Shown one piece after another: positions 26,701-40,598 of a stretch of 64,000 nucleotides of DNA (its first letter is position 1; each line of letters begins with the position of its first letter). Position numbers and translations under genes: made by a program. This DNA is from Paraspadella gotoi (Eukaryota > Chaetognatha): positions 24,230,411 to 24,294,410 of the forward strand of contig CM119266.1 in assembly GCA_051294375.1 (NCBI GenBank). Reading direction: 5' to 3'. The notes beneath the pieces were generated by a model. It had not been told where the DNA came from and searched no databases. It saw only the letters and a program-made list of their open reading frames with translations.

Positions 26701-27980
26701 GCCTAAAACTTTTTTTTATAGCCTTCTTTTAAATTTTTAAATTATAGAAATAAACAATAGCATAACGAATAGTAGACCAATGTCGAGGTTCTCTAAGCGA
26801 GCTCCACGATGCAATCAAGCGCTTGTCTTTGACCTTCTTTTGCAGCGATTCCATGGAGATAACATCACTTCACTTATTCTCACTTTTTCTAAATCTTTCA
26901 TCTCATTCAAATCTCCTTTTCTATCTTTTCTCAAAATTACTCTTACTCTTTCAGTGAATCACTTCAATCGATTGATTGATGTGATCCTTCCGCTTTGAAG
27001 GACATTTCCCTACTATCTCGTATCTATCTCTCATAATCAGATTTTCACTTTCTTATATCAAAAACTGCTTCCTATTCTTTTTTTATCGTGATCTATACAC
27101 TTATCTTTTTCTTTCCGACAATTAATTACGACTTCTTACATCTACCGACAATGTTTGCACTTACTCTTTCAAAAACTCTAAGTTTCACCCGCTCTATTCC
27201 CATCCTCCTGACACAAAATATCGCAGCGAGAACAAAATATCTCCCAATCACAACAGCGGCATCTTCACATCCTCTCCGCCCATTTCTCATCATATATTGG
27301 GCAAACTCTTTCCCCCCATCCTCCTATATACAATCTCCATTACTACATTTTACTCCACGTCGTCGCATTAGCGAGATCACGATTTTTTACGATAGGGCGG
27401 TGCTTCGCTCTAAATTTCTTCTTCGTCGCTTTTCACCGAAGACAGTAGAGAGAGTAGATTGAGATGATTGAGCACCGCGAGACGAGAGAGAGAGAGAGAG
27501 AGAGATTTGACGAGAGAGACGAAAAGAATATATAATTACCAGTCCGAAATAAATTACAACAGAGCACGTAAAGACCCTTTTACGGGAGAGGACGCCACAT
27601 CTCCTCGATAGACTATGTTACTTTTCTTACTTTCTGATACAACAATCCACTTCCTTAGCTAAAAACAAAAAACTCATCCACTCGAGTCGAGAACCGGAAT
27701 GTGTCGCAGCCACCATTAAGAAAAGGAAAATTGCAGAGAGCGCAGTAGCAGTAGCCAGTGACTTAACATCCTGACATTCTCCTACTCCTCTAGTTCCGTT
27801 CCGTTTGTACGATAGTCTCTCACTCTGTTCTTCGATCCTTCTGTCCATTATCTTTTCCACGATCGCGATCGTCTTATGAGGATTCAGGCCGTTTAAGACG
27901 ATTACGGTTCCCGCCTCTCGGTCGCTGCTCTGTCGGTTCGGGTCGAATCGTTATCGGGTCTTCTTCATCGTCATTCGGTC
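23750..27980. repeat. Direct duplication, left copy (progressively noisy)
   Basis: The first 350 bases match 34275-34630 almost perfectly. Identity then falls: small insertions and deletions appear from about 24300, and from about 25400 only landmarks remain recognisable, for example TTTAAGCGAGTCAAGAAGAG (26173, matching about 36630) and TTCCTATTCTTTTTTTATCG (27069, matching about 37387). It also lacks about 115 bases present in the other copy at about 34985-35100. A steep error gradient within one duplicate is not how genomic duplications diverge. No gene is visible; Ala- and Arg-rich frames at 23830-24090 come from GGC/GCG runs. Confidence 0.8.
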
Positions 27981-27999
27981 TACTCATATCAACACTCTC

Positions 28000-30900
28000 T
28001 ATTCTGTCTTGTTCTTATTTTATATTCTTGATGGGAATTCTCTTTCTTTCCGCTTTTGCGGGCTATCTACAACAGGCCTTACTCTCTCCTCTCCCCTCCT
28101 CTCTCTCTCTCTCTCCCTCCTGCACCCATGCCTCCATCACTTCCACGCATACGCGGCTCTATATCACATAACGCAATAGAGGACCGCCTATTATTGATTT
28201 TTGTGAGAACTTAGTGAGATAGAAATCGCGCACGAGGAATTCCAAGATATACACTGGCGGATATTCTTTAGTTCGGGAGTCTTGCTCGATTATAATTAGA
28301 ATTAAACGTGAAGTTAACGCTTGATAGGCATCAATATGAAAGAGAGTGGTATTGTGTTAGGCGTCGAGGGGAAGGTTAGCGTTCTTATTGCACATGTTAG
28401 GTTACGCATGATTATTGCAATTCGATTGTATGGAGTCTTTGCTTCTCTTGCCATTCTCTCGATTGTGTCTTTCAATGATCAATCTTTCTCGTCATCACAA
28501 TTTTATCTCTCGCTAAATGCCATATCATATGATACCTCAGTTTATTAACATGATTCATCGGGTTGTACTTATATCAATTTTCTTCTAGTGTTCCCGATCT
28601 TCGCTTGATTTCTTTAATTATTTGGTCAGTTCATCTATTCATAACTTATTACAATACATCTTTTAATATATTATTGTGTTCCTATTGTTATCGCTTTTCT
28701 CATTGTATTGATTTTAATAATCTTTCACATTCTTATTGTCTTTTTTTTTTGAAACTATATCTTTTAAATTTTGTGTAATTATCTATATTATTTCCTTCAC
28801 AAAATATCCTGATCATATCCCACGCGAGATACTTCGTGTATATATTACCAAATAAGTATCATGTAGGAAAACACGCCAGTTGTAGTCTAGTATTTTTATT
28901 TTAAACAGAATGGATTCTTAGCAACTTCGGCTCACAGGGTCGAGTGGGACCGCCAAGATTCCTGATCTCAGTCCCGATTGATACAAGAGTTGCACATGGA
29001 AATCGTACACCGCCAGAAGGAGGATTAAGTAAATCTGCACAGCAAACAACGTCACGGACACATCGGCGCCGCGGAGTGGTAGAAGAAAGTGTGACTTCGA
29101 TCTCAGGACTAACGCTTATGCTGGATTTTTTCCGGGAACTCCTTTCTGGGTTTTTTTCGTCTAAATTTCAAGGGAAAAACACGGATTTCTGGGTTGCGCT
29201 GTCTATGCCTTATCTCTAACGCTTCTGCCATTTATTCCCTCACGCCGCTTACCGCAATGTGACCTCTTCGCCACCGCTCGTGCGCACAGTTGAGTAACTC
29301 TCCGACGGGTGGTTGATCGGAAACATCAAAAAAACGGGTCTTTTTTTCCATTAAATCCATCTGATGTATGTATTTTGACGATTAAATTGACTATAGTCTT
29401 TAGTTATTTTTTGATAACATATCATCGTCTTCTTTTACTTTTTACTTTTTTTCTTTCTTACTTTCTTTGCTTTCTTGAGTTGGACCCTGATACGGCATTG
29501 TCCGGGAACTCTCCTTCGATACGATGTCTTGGATCGACGAAGATTAAATTCAACAAGAACAACAACACACAACTCACGACCTACGAACAATAGAGTTGAC
29601 AAACTCGTAAATCCGCCGGTCTGAACTCTCGCGTGTACGAGGGATCGAACTGGGAAGCTTGGCGAAGAAGAGATTAGTAGTATTCGCTATCCTCGGCGGC
29701 ACTGAATGATCCGTCTCCAAAGTCAGGTGGTTAAGGAAGTGGAGGAGGTGGTAAATAGGCGATGGAGGTGGCAGTCGAGGTGGGTTGGGCTCAAAGAGAA
29801 TGGCGAGGTGGAATCCTCGACGTTTCTGCGTTTTTTCTCCTGGGAATTCGCCCTTTCTCTCTCTTCCATTCGCGCATCCATTTATCTCAACTGAATCGAC
29901 GATCGGTCCGGTCGGATTACATCTGTCTCTGTTGCACTCGCTTCAGGTTGGTACGACCAGGTGTTTTTCTCTCTTTTCAAATTCTTCGATAACTTCGGTC
30001 AGGTGCCGCGTGGATCATTGATTCTCCCTTTCCTGCTACTCAACATGCCTCAAGGTAAAAAAGCCCCGTCCCGGCAGTATATGCGTACAGTTTTTCCTCG
30101 TGTACGTACGATCTGTCGTCATTAAACCTATCGCCTATGATGCGTTTTACTTTTGTATGAGAGGGGTAAAATTAATTTCATATTTGAAAAAAACTTTTTT
30201 TCAATGTTATTTTTTCTCTTCACTATTACGGACTCCATCTATTTCTAACACTTATATTTCGCTGCATTTTGTCTGCGCTGCCGCATTCTTGTTCTTGCAC
30301 CATCAATATATTCTAATCTTCTTATATACTTCCTTCCTTTCCGACAATAGTTCATAAGACGACATGAGAGCGAGATCTCATCTTCTCGTCATTAATTACG
30401 ATTTTCTTGTCATCTAACACGATCTAAGATCACGCATCATTTATGAACATCAATTTTAGTTGGAGAGCAGTTACAATTTATTGTTTTTTGTATTGTCGCC
30501 GAGACGCGTATAGGAAATTTAATTTTCGTTTATTTGTACACCCATATCTGATAGATTTCGTCTCAGTGTAAGAACATATAAAACTATTATTGTAGAAGAG
30601 TTCATCATCGTGTTAAAATTGTATTGTAATTTTTTTCCATCAGGAGAAATAAAGATATATAATTATTTTACACCATATTTAAATTTTATCCTAATAAAAT
30701 TTAGGTGAAGAATGAAATTAACATCTATCAAAGGCGTATGGATATCATAAAAGTTTACCATTAAAAATAGTTGGTACTAATTTTTAATTCCCTTTTGTTA
30801 CAAGACCTCATAGTGTTGAAGGTTGATCAAACTTTAGAAAAACAGTGTATATCTTCTCGCGATTGTGTACTATATCATGCCCACTGTAGCTCAGCATCAT

Positions 30901-33900
30901 GATTTTAGTTGTAGATAGAGAGTATCCTCTTCAAGATAGACATTATTCAGATTATTATAAATAATATTACTCACGGGATTGTCGATAACTGGTTAGCAAT
31001 CGGCGGACTGGTAAAGCTTTCGCTTACCTGCACTCTGAGCAATTGCACAATTTCTATAATATACGCGAGATTTCTCTTTGCACGTCTTCATAGGAACATT
31101 AAATAAAACGATTGTATTATCTTTTAACTCATTCTTTGATAGATTTCGAACACTATCATTACTATTTACCCGATCGAATATACATAGCAGGTACAATCGT
31201 TAGCGGGTTGGTCAATAAAAATATAAAAAGATTTGCATGTATTTACGTTTCTCGTACAACACTATAGTATTATATAATAAAGAGAACAGACACGTGAAGA
31301 TATTATTCTCAAGTTAAATATTTATATTTATTATAAAGAGATTAGTTCATTATGTATCGGTTAACTTCTATTTATTCTAACTTTTCGCCTCTTGGTACAT
31401 CTTACTCTCGTATTATCACTGTTAATTCATATAGGACTAAGGCATTTGTGTCAATCATCAGGCCTAAAATTCTCGTAGATTACTACGGCATTACCTTCTT
31501 TCTCTTTCCGTCGCCCCAGACACGAAGTAATACATCTCAAGGTCTCCGCTTCGCTCCGAAACCTAACTCTTACTGATCTTTATCTTCTCGCTCCTGTCCG
31601 ACTTTGCGAGATGTCAGTTTCCTTGTTCCCTGATAACTCTCTCCCTTTGACAGTTGTGACAAGTAGCTGTCAATCTTCCATTTTCGTTTGAGAAGTCCAC
31701 ACATGCGCACGTGGAGCGCTACAGGTCTTGTGTTGCTTTCCGTGGTTGGCGGGTCGGGCGGGTCGTCGTCTGCGTCGCGGATCGGCGACCGCTTTTAGCT
31801 CGGGAGTGTTAAGTCGATGAACAGTCGAGGGAAGGCGAATTTAGGATTTTACCGCCCACAGTAGGATTAAATCACTCTCCTTATATCGTTATATTTTAGT
31901 TGTTGATGTTGTTGTTTATTATTGTTTCCTGAGGTCACGTCGCAGGATAAAAAAAACATTGTCAAATTGCTTGCGTCTCTCGTCGTAATTCGTCTCGCTC
32001 ATTGTCGTATTTTCCAAAATTTCGGTCATCAACGGAATTGATCTTCCTTTAATTTCATTTTTCAATTTTATCCTTTCACTATAATTGTCTAATCTCTCAT
32101 TACATGATTTTATTTCTCTTTTATTTGAATTTTTTATAAAAAATGTTTAAGATGGTTGTTCTCTGTGCCGTGCTGTAGTTTGAGATCACGTTGGCTGACT
32201 TTAGTTCTTAATAAGTTCAGTTTTTCCTTTCTGGTAACTGAGTTGTGTTTATCGGTAGATTTATTTCACTCAACGGATATCATATTCGACGACGCACGAG
32301 ACCAGATTGATGTTATTATTATATCTCGTATATAGTTCTTCCACCACATATTTCTGAAGGTAGATTTGATATAGTTATTCAAGCAAAATCTGTGTTATAT
32401 TCGATGTATTATATAAGAGAATTTTGAACATTATATTAGGAAATTTATATTAATATCTAAGTTAATAATATATATTAACCCGCCTATACAGGTCAGAGTG
32501 TGTTAACAAATATCAGTTCTGATACGTCTCTACGACGGCAGGACAGACCTTCTCTCTGCTAAAACATTGTTAAAGTTAAAAAATTAAGACGGCACCTACT
32601 AATTGTCCCCACCTCTCCTTCCCGCGCTTTCTTTCGCGACTGAACTCAGTTGCTTACAAACTTTCTCTTCTTATTCTCTTTGGGTCCGTCTCTTGATCGC
32701 TCGATTGTCTGTTCGTTCGTTCGGTCTTGACCTCCTTCCGTCGGCACGTCTTGTAACTTATATTTCACCTTTGACGTTCTGGGTATTCTATCTGCTCGCT
32801 GTCTTGGCCTCGCACGACGCCCTTCTCTTCGTCCAAACACCCCCTCCATTCGAGCCTTTTCGAATCGGGTTGCGTCCGCTTGGAGTTTTTCGCGCGCGGT
32901 CGCCTTACGCTTGACCTATCCTCGCCGTCCCTGATCTCTACGCTCTCGGGAATCGCCGATGAGAGAGCGCTCAAACAAAAAAATAAGTTTCCAAATTTCC
33001 AATATTTATACATGAGCTGAAAAAGAAAATGGGTTACTATTTTCACAAATTCAAAATGCTGTTTCTTAAAGAAAAAGGGATTAGATATAAGAAATTAAAT
33101 TCAAATCAAAGTTAAACTTAATTTAAATTAAATTAGGTCTCACCTAGTTCTTTAGATTTAAATGAAAAAGAACGGGGTTAAGTCAATTTCCAAACTAAAA
33201 ACAATTTTAAAGCATGCTACAGACAGTTTTCCTGACTTTTCAAGAAGGACTTACACAGTAATAGTTTCTATGGCAATAACAATTATATATAGCTACGTCC
33301 GCCCATTAAATTAAAACATAATAAATACCACTTTTTCCGCGCTCCTCCATAAAAGGGAAAAGAATCTTCAGTATCTTTTTCGGCGTCAGAAAGATCGACG
33401 CGTGTCAACAAAAAAATTCGAGAAGGGAGAACGTATTTCTAACTTTGGTAATAATGTAATCTAGCAAAAATTTCCGCGCGACGGATCTCGCTCACGTCTT
33501 ATTGACTGTTCAAATAATCAGAGTCAAATCAAATCCATAATCGTATTTCGAGTTCTGTGTAACAATTCCAGGTTAATAATTAAAAATTTTACAAAATTAA
33601 ACCAAAATGCCTTACTTTTTTTCGCCGACGGCGACGTCGCCATCGTCTCTGTTTATGCAGAATTTTTTTGGATGAGGGGAGGGGAAGAAATTCTCTCTCC
33701 GCGCCGTCAGGGGAACCCTTGAAGGCTGCTCCGCCCTCCTTGCTGCTGCACGCAGGGAGGTCTCTTTCACGTTCAGTCTTCACCAGCAGGTCTTTGACAT
33801 GTTGCTGAGTTTACCACTTTGTCTGACTGTCAACAAGGTTCAGCAAGTTTGTCATTTCATTGTTTCATTTCTTTTTTTACTCGTCGTTCTTTTGCGCTTC

Positions 33901-34249
33901 ATTTACGCTCCTTCTTCGTTCTGTACGCCTCTTACAATTGTTACAATTTTGCTTTTTCTCTCTGGGTCATGCTTCAAGGCGGAGCCCCCTCCATCAGCAG
34001 ATTCCAGCTCTGGAACAGGCGAGCAGCACCTTTGAAGGAGGTTTGCTGCAAATCTACTGACGGGGCCTAAATCATGCTTTCTTTTGACATAATTAACATT
34101 CTTTATAGTAGAAGATGGATTCAGGGAAATCAAAGCAGACAGAACCGGTCCTGGAAGGCCTTTCTTCCCAGGTCACATCCAGCCCCAAAGTGTGCACATA
34201 GTTGTCAATCCAGACCCGCCACCTCTTCGGAGGTTCACCACAGATCGGC
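28000..34249. other. Non-coding stretch, probably low-accuracy fill
   Basis: No gene, RNA gene or clear element is recognised. It has few of the long pure dinucleotide tracts seen everywhere else, and it continues directly from the noisy left duplicate up to a 25-N gap (34250-34274). About 33640-34249 looks cleaner and differs in composition, but I could not name it. Any annotation placed here should be treated with caution. Confidence 0.5.
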
Positions 34250-34934
34250 NNNNNNNNNNNNNNNNNNNNNNNNNAAAAGTGAAGTTCGCTTCCTCATCTC
34301 GGAAACTCGAAAATCGCCTCGGGGTCACCAACTCATTCTTCATCGCTTTCAAATATTCAGCGAGATCGCGACGGCGGCCGAGAAGCGTCCGATGGTGGCG
34401 GCGGCGGGGGCGCGGCGGCGCGGCAGAAGAAAATTCGTCTCTTTGTCGGCGACGGCGGCCGGCCGGAACGGCGGTTTTTCTCGGCGGCGCCGGCCCAGAT
34501 TCCCGCCATCTTCTCTGCGTATTCTTCGCCGCTCTTTTTTTTTTCCGCCGCTGGAAGTCGTTTCCGGCAAAGTGAAATGCGCCGGCCTTTGCCGAGCGAT
34601 CTCGAGGGAGCATCTAAATCAAACGCAATCTTCTCTTCGTCCGCCGGAAATTCTCATTTTATTAAAGCGACGACGACGTCCGCTTTTCTCGCTTCGCTCT
34701 TTCTTCTCCTCGATCCTTTCGCCTCCTTTAGCGCCCCTTCGTTTTGCCGTATCGTTTATCCCCTTCCTTTTTTCCCGCTATCCAAACTTTCTTCAATCCA
34801 CAGTTCTTCCATGAATTCAATAAATAATTTGAACATTCTACAGTATTGTGGCGAAGCCTAAACATTCTACAGTATTGTGGCGAATCCTAAATTTGCCTCC
34901 CGTATAGCTTGGTGAAACTCACCTCGACCCATTG

Positions 34935-35010
34935 GCTTGGACACAAGTACACATTCTCCAACCGTGACCTCCGGGTTCAATCCCCTCACGGTCACGCTAG
35001 TTAAAGTGTG
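34935..35010 (+). other. tRNA-like B-box segment, possible SINE head
   Basis: GGGTTCAATCCC (about 34974-34985) matches the RNA polymerase III B-box consensus and sits in a short hairpin (CCGTGA with TCACGG). A weak A-box candidate, TTGGCTTGG, lies about 37 bases upstream. A full tRNA cloverleaf cannot be folded. The same segment occurs in the left duplicate at about 24444. Confidence 0.25.
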
Positions 35011-36654
35011 AAGGTGTCGGCATAAACACGCAAGTGACATGTGGTGGTCACTGCAGGTCCAAACCCCTGAGCGCAAGCTGTCGGGAGATGTCCCCCAACC
35101 CCCATAGTATATCATTTTTATGCTTCTTAAAACGAGCTATCCTCCTTCACGAACCTCGCCATGGCTCCATTCCCATGTTTCCTTCATCCTACCTCCACTT
35201 TCCAACGATCCTGTTATGGATTTAAAATTACTCACCAACCCCCCCCATTCAACTTTCCCTCACAACCCTCGCCCTCCGTCGCATCATATATCCTCATTGT
35301 TCCCCCCCATCATGTTCCGTCCGTCGCCCCATTGACGCTGCGTCACCGCTCCCCGTGGCGCCGCTTCTCGGCCATAACCGGCGCGTTTCAACGCCTCTTT
35401 CCCATTTCATCGACGCTTCGCTTCCGGTCATTCCTCAACCCCTCCTCTTCTTCTTCCTTCACCTGGCGATTGTTCGATCCGAGTCGACACTCGCAACTCC
35501 CATTACCACTCCTGTCGCCACTCCTGTAACCACTCCTGTCGTCACTCTCTTGCTCGAGTTCGTCAGGGTTGACACGCCCACTTTATTAAGAGTGGAATGG
35601 GGATTTAGAATTGTGATCTAATTCGCGAAAAAAATAATTTACTATCTCAATTTTATAAAAGTATTTTCCTTGTCGGTGGGAAAGCTTAATTTACTATCCG
35701 GATACATTTATCTTAACCCGTTTCGCGTTAATGTAAACGTGAGTTTTATTTTTTCGATTCTTCATGTACACTTAAAACACCTTATTCTTCAACACAGTTC
35801 TTGTAGAACTTCCGTCTTCTTGTCAAGTCTTAACTTTCTTCAGACCTTTCTATTGCCTTCGCTCTCTTTTATCAGTTATTCATGCCTCGCTTCCTTACTT
35901 ATCTTTTTCACTCTTCTCTTCTCTCTCTCTCTCTCTTCTCCATCGATCTCTCTCGAATATCTCATCTCTCATGCATCTCTCACTTCTCTCTCTCTCTTTT
36001 AAGTCTTAACGAGATCTTCGCCTTCTCCTGTTGGTCGTCATTTCTTCCTCGCGAGCGAAAATATTCTTCGAGATCGGGACATCGAATTCATGCTTTGTCG
36101 CCACCGCCTCATTACCGCCCACCCCTTCACCCTCTCGCACCGCAATTTCCTCCACTTCCTCTCCCCTCGTTTTACGTTCATTTGTTTACCACACGCGCCC
36201 TCGGGGTCTTTCGGGATTGCGCCGGCCCCCTTCGACTTACCACCATTTTGCCTCACCCTAACACCACCTCGTTCCAATCAGGTGATAGTGGACGGCGGAG
36301 CGACTCCCGTGCGATTCGTAGGCTAGCGATGGCGACATTCTCACAACGCATCGAAAAATAAAATGGCGACGAACGGACGTTAGTGACACGACATACGACG
36401 ACAAATCGAGGCCGACTCGTGCGGGCGACGGCGGCGTCGGGCACGGCGATCGCTATGAAAAGCCTCACTCAACTGGTATAGGATAAGGATGGAAGACACA
36501 CAAAACCCACCTCAACCCTAAAAAAAAATTTCGAGGGTGAATTTCACTCGTGAAAAACGAAACGGATTCACGGAAGGAGAGGAAAAGACCCAAATTTTGT
36601 TTTCCAAATGCATTCCGCTAGACGAGATTAAGCGAGTCAAGAAGAGAGAGAGAG

Positions 36655-36701
<47 letters not shown>

Positions 36702-37571
36702 AAAGAGAGAGAGAGAGAGAGAAGAGAGAGAGAAGTATGCATCTCGCGATTACCATTAAACAATAAAAGTCATTTGAAGTCGCTCCCAAGCTGAGCTAAC
36801 CGAAATTACGCGTGTCCCTAATGTTTCCTGATTATAAATACAAGTAATTTTCCAGAAGGTAAACTCGGCTTTGATTGTATTCATATATTTAACTTACCTT
36901 TTAATAATAATGAATAGCAAAAAATACTTTGTTCATAATATGAAATTGTTACAACCAATAGGAGATATAAGATTATGTTTCAAAATTATAGTTTACTTTT
37001 CCATGATATGGTTAATTTGATTCAAATTTCAAATATAATAGATTCATAATATTTTATGTAGAATATTAAGCTTAAAAGTTTTTTAATAGCCTTCTTAAAT
37101 TTTTAAATTAATAGAATAAAAAATAGCAATCAAGAAATAGTAGACAACTGTCGATTCTTACGAGTCAAATCAGCGCTTGCTTGATTTTGAATTCCATGGA
37201 GAAGAATCACTTCATTCATACAACTTTTAATCTCTCTTCTCTCATTAAATTCTTTTCTTTTTCTCAAATTACTTTTACTTTAGTAGAATCACTTCATCCA
37301 GATTGATTGATGTGATGCTACGCTTTGAAGGAATTTTTCTTCGTTGTCTTTCATAAAGATTTTAATTTTCTCGAACAGAAACTGGCTTCCTATTCTTTTT
37401 TTATCGTGACTAATAAAATATCTTTTCTTTCGATAATCGATACTAAAAACCAATGTTATATTTTTAAAATAAGTTATGTTATTCATTCTGAACAAAACTG
37501 AAAACAAATCTCCAATCACAACAGCTATCATCTCTCGCCCATTTAATGGAAACTCTTTTCATTTCAAAAAT

Positions 37572-37606
37572 ATTAACTATCATACTCAGTGAGTATGATA
37601 GTTAAT
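37572..37606. repeat. Perfect 35-bp palindrome (17+1+17)
   Basis: Arms 37572-37588 and 37590-37606 are exact reverse complements around a single G (arm core TTAACTATCATACTCA). This is far longer than expected by chance. Confidence 0.95.
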
Positions 37607-37633
37607 TACTCACCATAACTTTTATTCCCTCAT

Positions 37634-37753
37634 CCAATAAACAATCACAATCACGACGAATCTTCGCCCTTTCGACCAATCAAAACCTCTTTCACTCTTC
37701 CCCTCTCTCTCCAACCAATCACCAATCACACCCGCCATTAAAAAGTCTCCAAT
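37634..37753 (+). promoter_or_regulatory. CCAAT-box cluster
   Basis: CCAAT occurs at 37634, 37676, 37715, 37722 and 37749, four of the five as CCAATCA, with additional CAATCAC copies between. Spacing is irregular. It may be a decayed relative of the 14982 array or a multi-CCAAT regulatory segment. Confidence 0.35.
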
Positions 37754-38414
37754 CACCAGGACTATAATCGCTGCTTCTACATTCCTCCTTCTATTCTGCG
37801 AGGCGCAGGTCGTTCCGATTCTGAGCCATTTATTTCGCGAGGAACGACGTCCTTAGAGAAGCCGTAAAGACGAATAGCGTTTCCGTTCCTCGTCGTCGTC
37901 GTCGTCGTCGTCGGAATCGTTATCGTCTTCCTTCATCGTCATCGTCATTGCCATCGTCAAAACGTTATCGTTTTTGCTTAGTTTCTATGTCACCGTCTCA
38001 GTTCATTGAACCTCTTTTCGTATTTTACCGTCAGCGCCGTTATTCCTTGTTTTGAAAAGCACTTCTGATCGTGATTACTGTTTTCATTACTGTCGTTGTC
38101 AGTCCGCTTCATCTTCTATAATATCTTTTTTTTGTCATTATTATAAATTTAAACGATAAAGTCACTTAGTTTTTATCTATACTGTAGTCATAAACCACAA
38201 ATCTCATCCTTTTAACTAAACACCCATGAGCATTTAAACATTTCATTCGGCGCATGCGTATTTTTGGTTTCGTCTCTTTCTCGCCTCAGAGAACATTAAC
38301 GACAACAACTACAACAAAACTCCCATAACAACAAAAACCATTTCATTCGTTGGCTTCTGTTTCTAAGACTTTCGACGGAGGCATTTGCTTTTTCCCCGTG
38401 AGTCGCATATGTTC

Positions 38415-38531
<117 letters not shown>

Positions 38532-38880
38532 TCTTTCTCTTTCCTTCTTTATGACTTGTTTCTTCTTTGCTTATTTTCAATTGCCACTTTCCAACAAAAA
38601 ATATTTTCTTTCCATATTTTATTATTTCTCTATTCTCATTTCACAGCGTTTTTGTGCTAAGAAATCGTGAATATTACATATAATAAATCTAGCGCCTGTT
38701 TTCCCACTGATTCTCATTCCCGACTCCCGGCGGCAAAATTCAACTGTGTTGATAATTTTTTATCTTTCTGGCAATTTTTCCATAACAGGATTTTTCTTCG
38801 CTATTGCTCCTTTTTTTTCACTCTCATCATTCCTTTGGTACCCGACCGCAGCCAATTGGGAAGAAAACTCATTCCAATCT

Positions 38881-38884
38881 CTCT

Positions 38885-38974
<90 letters not shown>
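38881..38974. repeat. (CT)n microsatellite
   Basis: Almost pure CT with single TT interruptions. Confidence 0.95.
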
Positions 38975-38975
<1 letters not shown>

Positions 38976-40502
38976 ACGGCGGCGAAAAACGATTTCATTT
39001 TTTCCCTCTCTTTCTATGGGTTGAAAAAAATATTGGTTCGCCGGCCGAAGGAAGAGAAAGGAAGGGGAAATGGAAACCGGAAAAAAAAGGGAAAGGGGTA
39101 AAAAAAAAGGAAGAAAAAAAAAGGAAAAGTGATATTTGGTGCGAGCACAATTGGTTTTGACTTATTTTCTGCGCCATTTTGGATTCTAAGGCGCATCGTC
39201 GATGGTTTTGCCAATGGGGGGGAGAGTGGGGGGGAGGAGAAAAGAGGGGGGAGAGAGAGGTGAGGGGGTGAAAGATGTCGCGGGGGGACGGATGTGGTGG
39301 GAGGCGTGGAGCGAGGGAAGAGGGAAGGAATAAATGTGCACAAGAAAGAAGAGTGAAAAAGAAAGATTATCAAATGATGAGAAGAACGATAAAAAATATA
39401 TATTAAAAGTGAAACATCAAGGATGTGGGGACTTGACTTGATGAGATTTTTTGAATAGATTTATAACTGAAAGGAAAATAAGGAAGGGATTCATCAAAAG
39501 ATGGGGAAATAGAAAACTAAGGATTATAAGGTAAACTAAGATCGAGAAAAAGAAGATAAGAATAAAAAGTATAAACTAGAGAACTAAATAGTAAAGGGCT
39601 AAAGGCTCTTAGACTCCCTCCAGGGTCGTCAAGATCATTTTTCTTTGTTTGTTTTTATTTCCTCTGCATCGCGAGTTTCGAAGAGGGAATGGACCGAATA
39701 AGTGGGTCAAATAGAGTGGAGGCGCGAAAAGGTGAAATCATCGAGTCTCATAAGAGGAAACAAACTCGGAAATGGTCGCGTCTTAAAAGAGCAGAGGTGG
39801 AAGGGATGTGACGACATTGGGAGGTGGTGTTGTGTGGTGTTTCTCGTAAGCATTAAAATTACTATAGTGTTGGATCTGCCGAGCGAGGAGGGTCTATAGC
39901 CTCCCTCATGAGCCTGACCAAATTTTCCGTCAAGTTGCCTTATTTTCTGGAACTTCGGGAAGTAGGGTTGCTCCCGTTGACAAAAAGGTCCATTCTGACC
40001 AGGGTTAGAACTCCGTGCCACGGAGTCGCGGCACCCCAGTATAATCGCTATATTATCGATACCGAAGAAACATCGTTGAAAAAACTAATGAACGGAAGGA
40101 GCGAATAAATTCATTGAGTATTTACTATATAATTTATATTGGTTGTACCAATTTCATCTTATGAAATGCATTCAGTTAACCTACTAAAATCGCGAGATCT
40201 ATTTACAAAGTCGTAAAACGATAGGTACAGTCGACGCTTTTGAAAAGCGAGAAGCTTTCTTAAAGCTCAGAACTCATTAAAATCGGACGGAATTGCCCGA
40301 CCATCTCCTTTCACACACAACCCCTCCCCCCTTTCCAACGCCCTTTGCCCTACCCCCCCTTCCGACGCCCACTCTCGTCCCGGGCATCGAAAGCGGTTAA
40401 CCGATCGAACTCGTCTTAAAGAAAATCCTCCGCTCGGCGAAACGATCGTCAAGGTTGCAAGGTTTGCTACAAAGACGCCTCGTCGAAGTACGGGACGCCA
40501 TG

Positions 40503-40564
40503 GCTCTCTCTCTCTCTCTTCTCTCTCTCTTCTCTCTCTCTTCTCTCTCTCTCTCTCCTCTCTC

Positions 40565-40597
<33 letters not shown>
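40503..40597. repeat. Interrupted (CT)n
   Basis: CT runs separated by TT or CC at short intervals. Confidence 0.92.

Positions 40598-40598
<1 letters not shown>

Larger units (their letters stand above)
34275..37955. repeat. Direct duplication, right copy (cleaner)
   Basis: The partner of 23750-27980, starting immediately after the 25-N gap. It contains a short tandem repeat (CCTAAACATTCTACAGTATT at about 34857, and an imperfect copy about 30 bp upstream) and a CpG-rich block with AAAATGGCGACG at 36360-36371, similar to the 8735 start but followed by a stop after five codons. It also has GA tracts at 36642-36734. No protein gene is supported. Confidence 0.8.

Noticed and set aside
29600-29700. 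Reverse-strand B-box-like GATCGAACTGGGA, possible tRNA
   Set aside because: No cloverleaf can be formed and the A box is absent.
33903-34133. 76-residue minus-strand open frame in cleaner sequence
   Set aside because: No recognisable domain, and neighbouring sequence on the same strand is closed in all frames after short distances.
36360-36390. Second AAAATGGCGACG start, similar to that at 8732
   Set aside because: The frame stops after five codons and no splice donor follows.
40000-40060. Possible hAT-type terminal repeat (CAGGGTTAGAACTCC followed by GTCGCGGCACCCC)
   Set aside because: It resembles hAT element ends, but no matching inverted end or target-site duplication was found nearby.
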